This document shows positions 1 through 6,015 of a DNA stretch of 6,576 nt, piece by piece. How positions within the stretch are numbered: position 1 is the stretch's first letter; every line of letters begins with the position of its first letter. The stretch is from assembly GCA_947177645.1 (NCBI GenBank), contig CAMWVJ010000065.1, positions 1 to 6,576 on the forward strand, read 5' to 3'. The notes under the pieces were generated by a model. It was not told the DNA's origin. It worked only from the letters and a program-made list of their open reading frames with translations, and searched no databases. Made by a program: the position numbers and the translations under genes. The stretch comes from an uncultured Desulfovibrio sp. (GTDB lineage: Bacteria > Desulfobacterota > Desulfovibrionia > Desulfovibrionales > Desulfovibrionaceae).

Positions 1-3000
1 TTCCTATATTCTCGGATAGGTGACCCGTCAGGAACGCCAAGCGCCTTGCTGCTCACCTCTATGGGTTTTTTGTTCTGATAATACGCGGGCTTTTTCTGGC
101 GCAGCTTGACAAGGTCGGCGTCGGTAACTATTTTCTTTCTAGCCGTGATTGTGCGTGAGTTCGCCCCAGGGAATTGCACCCTGGAAGTGCGCGCCCAGTC
201 CCGGCTTTTTTTATTGTTCCTATAGAGCAAGTTTCCCTGTTCCATTTGCCTGACAAACCACTGGTTATCAGGTGCACCCTTGCCACTCTTTCTGCGCCCG
301 AATGCCGTTGTGGCGATGTTGGCCTCATAGCCGCCAGCATCAGTCAACGACAGCGCAATGGGCACATTTACCGTAGCGCCATTCCGCTCGCTGTCCCGGA
401 TGTCCAGCATCATCACCAGGTCGCCCGCGTGAGTCGCAGAGGCGAAAATCATTATGGGGTCGGCCAGCGCCGCGGGTATCTGCCGAATGACATCGTACGA
501 CAGCCCATGCTTTGCCATTGCCTTTTTGAGCTTGCCGGGGGCAATCTTTACAGGCAGATCTTTTGCGCCCACGAGCTGCATGACAAGGGGCGTCTGCGTG
601 AGCATGGTCATTTCGGAGCGCATATCCAGTGAACCCTTTTCAAGGGCTTCCACCTGTTGCTCCCATGCGGCCACATCCTGCACCAGTTTCTCCTCGGCCG
701 TCTGCTCCTGCCAGAGTGTTCCCCCGCGCAGCATTGAGCCGATGCCGCCCTCAAATTCATCATGGGGCATGAACACCTTTTCCGCGAACTCGTCCACGTC
801 CACGGCGTCGCGGTTCTGGTCATAGGCCCCGCGCTCCTCGCTCATGAAGCCGTGGGCCAAAACGTCAATGAGGATGCCCTCGCCTTTCTTGGCGAAAAAG
901 CCGGCCCCGAACTGGCGGCGCAGTTCCTTGTAGCGCTCCATGCCGTAGAGGTTCTGGACGCTCTCGGGGCTCACCTTGCCATAGACGTAGGCAAATTCCG
1001 GCTGGAGGGCGCGGCGCCGAGCATTGTGGCTCATGCCGCGTTTGACGCCCATTTCCTGCAACAGGGCCGCGGTCTCCCTGTTTTCAAACAGGGCGTCGAG
1101 GCCGCCCTCGTGCAGGTTCTCAAATTCCTCCTGCGTCATGCCGAAATACCCAGCCAGCCGCTCCTCGAGATATTCCTGCGGGGTCTTGCCGAAGAGCGGG
1201 GCCATGCGCTCGGCATTGGCCGCCAGCACAAGCCCGAAGGCCTCGGCCTGGTTTTCGGTATATCCGGCAGCGCGCCACTGCTCCATGTAGGGCTCGGCGA
1301 TCTCCATGCGCTGCTGGTAGCGGTTTTCCGCGTCCGCAACCTCCTCGGAGAGCGGGGCAAGGATGTCGTTGAGATAGTCGAGCCTTGCCTGCGCGTCCGC
1401 GCTCATGGCCGTGAGGTCTTCCACCTCGGCGTCGGTGAGCATGTCCGGCGCAAGGCGCATATCCGGCTTGAGGGCCGCATAGAGCTCCGGGTCTTTCAGG
1501 ATGTGCTCGGAGGCCGTGGCAATGTCCACGGCCACGTCCGTCCCCAGGGTGAGGTTTTCCTCAAGGCTCTCGGGCGTGATGCCCATAGCCGCCGCGGCCG
1601 CCATGCGCTCCGGGTCCTCCGTCTGGAAGAAAGTCTGCTGCACCGCCTCGGGCCCGATGAATATCTGCTTCGGCAGCACGCCTCCCTCGGCCAGGTGCTC
1701 CAGCAAGGCCTCGCCCGTGCCGGGCATATCCTTCATGACCGGGGATTTCTGGACAGCCTCGGCAACCGTGTCCAGCGTCTTGCTTTGTGTCTCCTGCAAA
1801 TCCCCCAGCTTCAGGGCGCGCCTGTGCTGGTACACGCCGCGATTGATGCCCCCGAATCCAGCGATGAGGGCCGTGTTTTCCACGGTCTGCACGGTGGTTT
1901 CCGCGAGGCGCCCGACGATTTCCCCGGCCGAGGGCGCGGCCTCATTGATGCCGGAAAGTCTGCGCCCCGCTTCCTCGGCGGCAATGTCCACGCCCTCCTG
2001 CATGACTTCCGTCGCCGTCTCGCCCGTGACGCCACGCAGGAAGGCCAGCGCGCCTTCGCCCACGGCGGCCGCAAGGGAGGGATTTTTCTTGATGGCGGCG
2101 AGGGCCGCGTTCGCCGCTTCGCGCGTGAGAAAGCGCTCCGCGCCGGGAAAGACCTTGCCGAGCTGCTTCAGGCCCACATATTCCAGCGCGCCCTTGGCGG
2201 CCCCGGCCCCGATGGCGAGCACGCGCGCCAGCTCTTCCGGCACGCCCTTGTCCATGAGCGTGAGGAAAGTCTGCGCGCCCTCCTGCCGCGCCATGTCATT
2301 GACAAAGCCCGCCTGCGCGACGGCCCCAAGCCCGGTGAGGCCGCCGGCTATTGCGCCCGGCACGGCTCCCACGCCGCCGGCGGCCGAGCCGATGCCCGCG
2401 CCGAGCATGGCGCCGCCGGCAAGCCCCTCCTTGCCGTAACGCCCGAGAAATTCCAACGAGCCTTCCAAGCCGCCGTAGAGCGGCACACCTACGGACTCCA
2501 CCGTGCCGCGGACCATGCGCTCAAGCAGGGCTTGATTTTTGCGCTGCTCATGCCCATAAGCCAGCGTCTTTTGCAGCACGTCAAGGCGCGCGCGTTCTTC
2601 GTCAGTGATGCTCCCGTCCATCCACTTGACGCCGAGATTGCCCAGCTCCCGCGCCATCATGCCGTATGCCCAGGCATTGCGCGCCGCGCCGATGTAGCCG
2701 GTCTCAAAAAATCCCCGCTCGCTTGAAGGCAGGTCTTTCTCGAGCGCAGCCAGCGCCACGTCGCTGGTGAGCGCCACCTGCTCAACCGGGTCGCGCTGGC
2801 GCAGAAAGTCTATGGTGTTCGGGATTTCGTTTTTCTGGGCAAAGAGCCTGAGACGCTCCGCATGTTCGTCAGAAAGAATTTTCTTGCGTGCGAAGTCTGG
2901 GTCATCCTCCACAACGCTGTAAGGGAGTTCCGACCTGTCCGCGAGCCTTTTCAACTCGAAAGCGTTGGTTTTGAGGCTGTTGTGCAAGGCGTGCACGGTC

Positions 3001-3551
3001 TGGAGATTCCAATCAAACGAGCGCCTGTCAAATATCACACCCCGATGCCGCATCCGGGCGAGATGGATATCCATATCGCCTGGGCTCATCCCATTGCCCG
3101 GACTGATGGAAAATGGCCGGGCGTCGGGGAGGGCTGTCTCGTTGAGGGCCTTCAGGGCGAAGGTCTCCTCATCGGGCAGTTCTACCGCATCCAGTGTCTC
3201 CCCCAGTGTGGATGCCTCATACTCCGCGCGGGCCTCGATGGGCGTTTTCCATTCCGCAAAAACCTCGGCCACCTTTTCCGCGGGAAGCGCCATGCCGGGT
3301 TCGCCGGTGGTATCCTGCCGGGCCTCCTGCACGTCGGGGGGCACATAGGCGGCCATGCCCGCCAAGCGTTCAAGATTCTGACTGATGGAGGATTCGCCCT
3401 GAGCTTGTGTGGAAGGCTCGGCCTCGGGCGGAACATAGCCAGCCATGCCTGCCAGCCGCTCCAGATTCTGCTCGATGCCCGATTCTTCCTGCCCCTCCGT
3501 GCGCGCATAGTAGGCCTTGCGGAAGGCGTCGATGTCGAGATTCTGGCTCAT
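1..3551 (-). CDS. Giant gp16-like internal virion / polyvalent protein with a C-terminal MuF-C-like domain (3' end outside window)
   Basis: The frame runs from ATG 3551 (MSQNLDIDAF), preceded by GAGGAG nine bases upstream, to the left edge with no stop: at least 1183 residues. In order: a QNLERLAGMAxYVPP motif at residues 28-42 and 58-72; a soluble charged region to about 370; a long glycine-zipper hydrophobic stretch (376-417) and a shorter one (442-462), candidate membrane segments; a GETATEVMQEG helix (510-520); a region around 628-812 with segments such as IFIGPEAV, AALKPDMRL and AGYTENQAEAFGL, familiar from large phage polyvalent proteins; and a MuF-C/BECR-like segment at 999-1130. T7 gp16 is 1318 residues and enters the cell envelope during ejection, but I find no N-terminal lytic transglycosylase signature here. 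The gene overlaps the upstream stop by 4 bp (ATGA). It is Ala/Gly/Glu-rich, and its central part is much more GC-rich than its ends. Being a virion-associated ejected protein is inferred from context; the continuous frame itself is seen directly. Confidence 0.72.
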   Translation of the reverse strand, partial: MSQNLDIDAFRKAYYARTEGQEESGIEQNLERLAGMAGYVPPEAEPSTQAQGESSISQNLERLAGMAAYVPPDVQEARQDTTGEPGMALPAEKVAEVFAEWKTPIEARAEYEASTLGETLDAVELPDEETFALKALNETALPDARPFSISPGNGMSPGDMDIHLARMRHRGVIFDRRSFDWNLQTVHALHNSLKTNAFELKRLADRSELPYSVVEDDPDFARKKILSDEHAERLRLFAQKNEIPNTIDFLRQRDPVEQVALTSDVALAALEKDLPSSERGFFETGYIGAARNAWAYGMMARELGNLGVKWMDGSITDEERARLDVLQKTLAYGHEQRKNQALLERMVRGTVESVGVPLYGGLEGSLEFLGRYGKEGLAGGAMLGAGIGSAAGGVGAVPGAIAGGLTGLGAVAQAGFVNDMARQEGAQTFLTLMDKGVPEELARVLAIGAGAAKGALEYVGLKQLGKVFPGAERFLTREAANAALAAIKKNPSLAAAVGEGALAFLRGVTGETATEVMQEGVDIAAEEAGRRLSGINEAAPSAGEIVGRLAETTVQTVENTALIAGFGGINRGVYQHRRALKLGDLQETQSKTLDTVAEAVQKSPVMKDMPGTGEALLEHLAEGGVLPKQIFIGPEAVQQTFFQTEDPERMAAAAAMGITPESLEENLTLGTDVAVDIATASEHILKDPELYAALKPDMRLAPDMLTDAEVEDLTAMSADAQARLDYLNDILAPLSEEVADAENRYQQRMEIAEPYMEQWRAAGYTENQAEAFGLVLAANAERMAPLFGKTPQEYLEERLAGYFGMTQEEFENLHEGGLDALFENRETAALLQEMGVKRGMSHNARRRALQPEFAYVYGKVSPESVQNLYGMERYKELRRQFGAGFFAKKGEGILIDVLAHGFMSEERGAYDQNRDAVDVDEFAEKVFMPHDEFEGGIGSMLRGGTLWQEQTAEEKLVQDVAAWEQQVEALEKGSLDMRSEMTMLTQTPLVMQLVGAKDLPVKIAPGKLKKAMAKHGLSYDVIRQIPAALADPIMIFASATHAGDLVMMLDIRDSERNGATVNVPIALSLTDAGGYEANIATTAFGRRKSGKGAPDNQWFVRQMEQGNLLYRNNKKSRDWARTSRVQFPGANSRTITARKKIVTDADLVKLRQKKPAYYQNKKPIEVSSKALGVPDGSPIREYR
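162..557 (-). other. MuF C-terminal / BECR-nuclease-like domain within the giant protein (residues ~999-1130)
   Basis: A lead-in TPLVMQLVGAKD (987-998) is followed by LPVKI, then KHGLS (1014-1018), IPAALADPIMIFAS (1025-1038), a strand LVMMLDIRD (1045-1053), a second strand VNVPIALSL, and GNLLYRNNKKSRDW (1106-1119). From memory, the order LPV - KHGL - LPxxLxDPIxIFxS - vVxLxelxD - vAL - GLLLYxNxKKaxxW matches the phage MuF C-terminal domain family. That family is found at the end of Mu gpF-like toxins and large polyvalent phage proteins, and is related to the barnase/EndoU/colicin/RelE-like (BECR) RNase group. I cannot assign catalytic residues. H1015, R1086, R1087, K1114, K1115 and W1119 are notable polar or conserved-looking positions. 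At least 53 more residues follow before the window edge, so this is not the extreme C-terminus. Confidence 0.6.
3336..3470 (-). repeat. Tandem 30-codon repeat coding for QNLERLAGMAxYVPP
   Basis: Two 45-bp copies lie exactly 90 bp apart, at 3426-3470 and 3336-3380, within the N-terminal region of the giant gene. The encoded 15 residues differ at one position only (Gly versus Ala before YVPP). The DNA differs at 9 of 45 bases, and 8 of those changes are silent. A weaker SQNL echo occurs at residues 2-5. The intervening 15 residues of each unit are hydrophilic and not conserved. This looks like a repeated short binding motif on flexible linkers; its partner is unknown. Confidence 0.8.
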
Positions 3552-5326
3552 TCCGCGCTTCTCCTCTTCTGCGCCAGCAAAGACTGGAAGCCATCGGCGA
3601 GCTGCTTATCCGTATAGCTTCCCCACGCCCCCTTGGGCGGGATATTCGCCGCCTTCAGCGCTGCTGTAACCTCGCCGTATTCGGGCGTCCCCTGCTTCGG
3701 CCGTATGCCGGGGTGTCTGTCAAGCACGCGGGGCACAAGCCCTTGCGCCGTCTCCACATCGCTGTTGTAGAAGAACCCCGGCTTTTCCAGAGCGATATTC
3801 TTGAAGAATTCATCGAGTTCCCGGCGCAAACGCGGGGCATCCTTCTTTTCGTCCGCGTCCGTTTGCGAAAGGAAGAGCGCCTTCAGGGCACTCCGCGAGC
3901 CTGCGCCAAACCTTTTGGCAAATTCCTTGTTCTCATCCACGCCAAGCCATTCATCGGCCTTGGCATCAAAAGTGGTCATGATGGAGGGCAGCGCCTCCTT
4001 GTAGGCCTTGCTCTCGAATTTCCTCACCGTGGCGGGCGTGAGGCGTGAGCCGTACTCCGCGCGGATGTCAAATTCTTCGCCAGCCTCAAGGCGGTCATTG
4101 ACATCCAAGACGGCCAGCTCGTCATTATGGCGCCCCGGATTGCGGAGGTTGTTGACGATCTTCCAGAAGGCTTCCCGCTTATCCAGCGGAAGCTCCATCT
4201 GCATCTTCTGAAGCTCCGCATAGCTTTCGGCGGGTGACATGGTATTCACAATCTCTACCATTCTGCCTTCCATCTGCTTCAGCTGCTGCCGCGCGATGAA
4301 GTCCTCCCGTTGCGCCTTCATCTGCGCCCTGTGCATGATGCCCGAGCAGGCCGCGTCTCGCATGATAGGGTCCTTGGCGAACTGCTGTTCCGCCAGTTGC
4401 AGGCCCTCCACCGGGTCCATCTCCGCCGTGGCGGTGAGAAAGTCATTCACCTGCCGGGTGCGCGCCCGGCTCTCCAGCTCGCGCCCCTTGGCGCGGATGC
4501 GCGCCTCAAGCTGCCCCTTGAGCGGCCCGAGCTCGTCCCCGTGGCGGCGGAGCAGTGTCTGCGCCGATCCGAGCTGGTCCCCGGCCAGCGCGCCGGAAAT
4601 CATGTCGCCTACGAGTTTCCCCCGCACCTCGGCAAACTTGGCGTCCCGGAAGCCCTCGTCCCAGCCGCTGCGGGCGCCCATGCGCTCGTATTCCGCCTTG
4701 ATGATGCCCACGGCATTGGCGAGCGCCGCCTCGTCCCCGGGATTCTCCAGGGCGAGGTTGCGGGCGTTGAGGATGCTGCCCTCGCTCACCGTGTTCTGGA
4801 AGGCGATATTTTCCTTGTTGACCTTGCCCACGGCCCAGGCGTCGCTTTGGGCGTCCAGCTTGTCGGCCGCGCGGCTGAACATGCGGTGGCCGATGTCGCC
4901 GAGCTCCGTGCCCAGGCGCTCACGGGCGTCCGCGCGCCAGCGGGCAAGCCGGGCTTCCACGCCTTCCGAGCCCAGGGCATTCTTGCCTTCCAGCGTGTTG
5001 AGCTCAGCGCGGAGCCGCATTTCCTCCTGCTGGTAGTGATTGAAGGCATTTTGCGCCACTGCGGATTCATAGTCGCCATAGGCCTTGAGGCCCACCTGCA
5101 CGGCATGGTCCGCCGCCTTCGCAAGCCCGGCCACGGCCGCGCCGCGGTCCGCATCGGCCTGCGCCGCCACCTTGACGGCAGCCGCGGCCACCCGCGCGCC
5201 CTCGCCGGAAAGCCGGCCGCCCATGCCGGAGCCGGGCACATAGGGCGCGCCGTTGCCCTGATATTCCGGGAGCGCCCCGCCGCGCGGCTTGAGCGGGATC
5301 ATCATGTTGCCATACACGCCTGCCAT
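3548..5326 (-). CDS. Helical internal/ejection virion protein in the gp15 position (592 aa)
   Basis: The start is ATG 5326 (MAGVYGNMM), preceded by a strong AGGAGG five bases upstream; the stop is TGA 3550-3548. Residues 1-45 are Gly/Pro-rich and probably disordered. About 46-360 is Ala/Glu/Arg/Gln-rich and predicted helical (AVQVGLKAYGDYESAV, RWRADARERLGTELG, ALAGDQLGSAQTLLRRHGDEL, IRAKGRELESRARTRQV). From about 365 the protein is mixed and charged, ending in a TPEYGEVTAALKAANIPPKG segment and a Lys/Arg-rich tail. I see no signal peptide, membrane segment or catalytic motif. The pattern of a LAGD-type helix followed by paired charged helices recurs, from memory, in large podoviral proteins encoded just before the giant gp16-like protein. 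T7 gp15 (747 residues) builds the periplasmic tunnel with gp16. The role here is inferred from position, size and helical character. The upstream gene is in the same frame and ends 9 bp before; the downstream gene overlaps by 4 bp (ATGA), which suggests coupled translation. Confidence 0.65.
   Translation of the reverse strand: MAGVYGNMMIPLKPRGGALPEYQGNGAPYVPGSGMGGRLSGEGARVAAAAVKVAAQADADRGAAVAGLAKAADHAVQVGLKAYGDYESAVAQNAFNHYQQEEMRLRAELNTLEGKNALGSEGVEARLARWRADARERLGTELGDIGHRMFSRAADKLDAQSDAWAVGKVNKENIAFQNTVSEGSILNARNLALENPGDEAALANAVGIIKAEYERMGARSGWDEGFRDAKFAEVRGKLVGDMISGALAGDQLGSAQTLLRRHGDELGPLKGQLEARIRAKGRELESRARTRQVNDFLTATAEMDPVEGLQLAEQQFAKDPIMRDAACSGIMHRAQMKAQREDFIARQQLKQMEGRMVEIVNTMSPAESYAELQKMQMELPLDKREAFWKIVNNLRNPGRHNDELAVLDVNDRLEAGEEFDIRAEYGSRLTPATVRKFESKAYKEALPSIMTTFDAKADEWLGVDENKEFAKRFGAGSRSALKALFLSQTDADEKKDAPRLRRELDEFFKNIALEKPGFFYNSDVETAQGLVPRVLDRHPGIRPKQGTPEYGEVTAALKAANIPPKGAWGSYTDKQLADGFQSLLAQKRRSAE
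3552..3566 (-). promoter_or_regulatory. Ribosome-binding site for the giant virion protein
   Basis: On the minus strand GAGGAG (3566-3561) stands nine bases before ATG 3551, inside the last codons of the upstream gene. Together with the ATGA stop/start overlap it fixes the start and suggests translational coupling. Confidence 0.65.
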
Positions 5327-5338
5327 GCCGCCCTCCTA
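5327..5338 (-). promoter_or_regulatory. Shine-Dalgarno site fused to the upstream TAG stop
   Basis: On the minus strand the sequence TAGGAGGGCGGC lies directly before ATG 5326. The AGGAGG core (5337-5332) is five bases from the start. Its first two bases belong to the TAG stop of the gp14-like gene. The stop and the new start are in the same reading frame, so this site is the main evidence that the two proteins are made separately and not as a fusion. Confidence 0.75.
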
Positions 5339-6001
5339 GCGCGTCCTGATGGTGGCGGTCTTGCCCGAGGGGTGCCGCATGGTGAGCGTCTCCGGCGTCA
5401 CCTTGTCCCAGAGCGTGGTATAGCTGTCCTCGCTTGCCTGATATTTCCCCCAGGTGCTCCCTATGGCCGCGATACCGCCGAGGGCCGTGCCCGCCGCGTT
5501 CATCCAGCCGTTGCTCCCGGCCTTGTCCGCCGCCGAGGCATAGGCCGCGGCGTTGGCCTCGTGCCCTGCCGCCTCCTGCCCGTAGTTCCAGCCCTGGAGC
5601 TGCGTCTGGTAGCCCGCGTCCTGCCCCTTGTGGTAAAGGCTGATGGCGTCCATCTCGCCTTGCGCCGCCGTGTCCGCCTGCAAATCGAGGTTGCTGCCCA
5701 CATCCACGCTGGCGCCGGACGCGCCCATGGCCGCCCGCTGCCTGCCGATGAGCCGCGCGGTCTCCTGCCTTTTGGCAGTCATGTTCTCATAGCCCTCGCG
5801 GCGCTGGACACTGGCCTGCTCCTCGGCGAGCTGCTGGTTCTGGCGGGCGATGTCCGCCTAGTATTTCGCCTGCTTGGACTGGGCCTCCATCTGCGCCTGC
5901 TGTGTCTTGCTCTGGCCGATGGCCTGATAGACGCCCATGCCCGTGCTCAGGGCCGTGCTCGCCAGGCTGATGGCCGTGACTGCCGCCGCGCTCATTGCCA
6001 T
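5336..6001 (-). CDS. gp14-like podoviral internal/ejection virion protein, interrupted by an in-frame TAG at codon 48
   Basis: The frame starts at ATG 6001 (MAMSAAAV) behind a GGGGGAAG ribosome-binding sequence and ends at TAG 5338-5336, making 221 codons. Codon 48 is TAG. Coding character continues unbroken in the same frame past it: residues 49-73 are Q/E/A-rich (ADIARQNQQLAEEQ), then come RLIGRQRAAMGASG and VDVGSNLDL. The protein has an N-terminal hydrophobic segment (about 5-28), a Gln/Lys-rich stretch (about 29-70), the GRQRAAxGASGxxVDxGSxLDL block, and a second hydrophobic glycine-rich segment (about 166-183). Short proteins of this composition, placed between the nozzle and larger helical proteins, are typical podoviral gp14-type ejection proteins; T7 gp14 is 196 residues. 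In T7 the corresponding protein sits in the outer-membrane part of the ejection channel. If the TAG is a true stop, translation yields a 47-residue stub, with a possible restart at ATG 5782 giving 148 residues. A nonsense mutation, a sequence error, suppression and recoding all remain possible. Confidence 0.7.
5858..5860 (-). other. In-frame amber (TAG) codon inside the gp14-like gene
   Basis: The plus strand reads CTA here, so the minus-strand codon is TAG, codon 48 counted from ATG 6001. The flanking residues are QSKQAKY before and ADIARQNQQ after. A single change of A to G at plus position 5860 would give CAG (Gln), which suits the Gln-rich context. No other in-frame stop lies between 6001 and 5338. 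Confidence 0.9.
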
Positions 6002-6013
6002 AGTGCTTCCCCC
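6002..6013 (-). promoter_or_regulatory. Ribosome-binding site for the gp14-like gene
   Basis: On the minus strand GGGGGAAG (6013-6006) lies four bases before ATG 6001, within the 14-bp gap after the nozzle stop. A second in-frame ATG at 5995 could serve instead, with ten-base spacing. The site is purine-rich but not a perfect AGGAGG, so the exact start is moderately certain. Confidence 0.5.
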
Positions 6014-6015
6014 GC

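Noticed and set aside
206..212. Run of seven A on the minus strand as a programmed frameshift site
   Set aside because: The in-frame reading is AAT AAA AAA AGC. The base before the run is T, so the X XXY YYZ slippery pattern is not met, and the frame continues naturally (NNKKSRDW) past it.
174..632. Plus-strand open frame over the MuF-C-like region
   Set aside because: It is a shadow of the minus-strand gene, which shows domain-like protein motifs throughout this stretch. The plus-strand translation shows none.
762..2726. 654-codon open frame on the plus strand
   Set aside because: It is the exact codon-aligned complement of the giant minus-strand gene. It stays open only because that GC-rich gene avoids TTA, CTA and TCA codons. 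Its protein is low-complexity His/Arg/Leu-rich with no recognisable domain.
5336..5338. Whole-genome TAG recoding in the phage
   Set aside because: Only two in-frame TAGs occur in the window. The second doubles as part of a strong Shine-Dalgarno before a normal start, and the giant and gp15-like genes contain none. The window alone does not support code 15 or a similar code.
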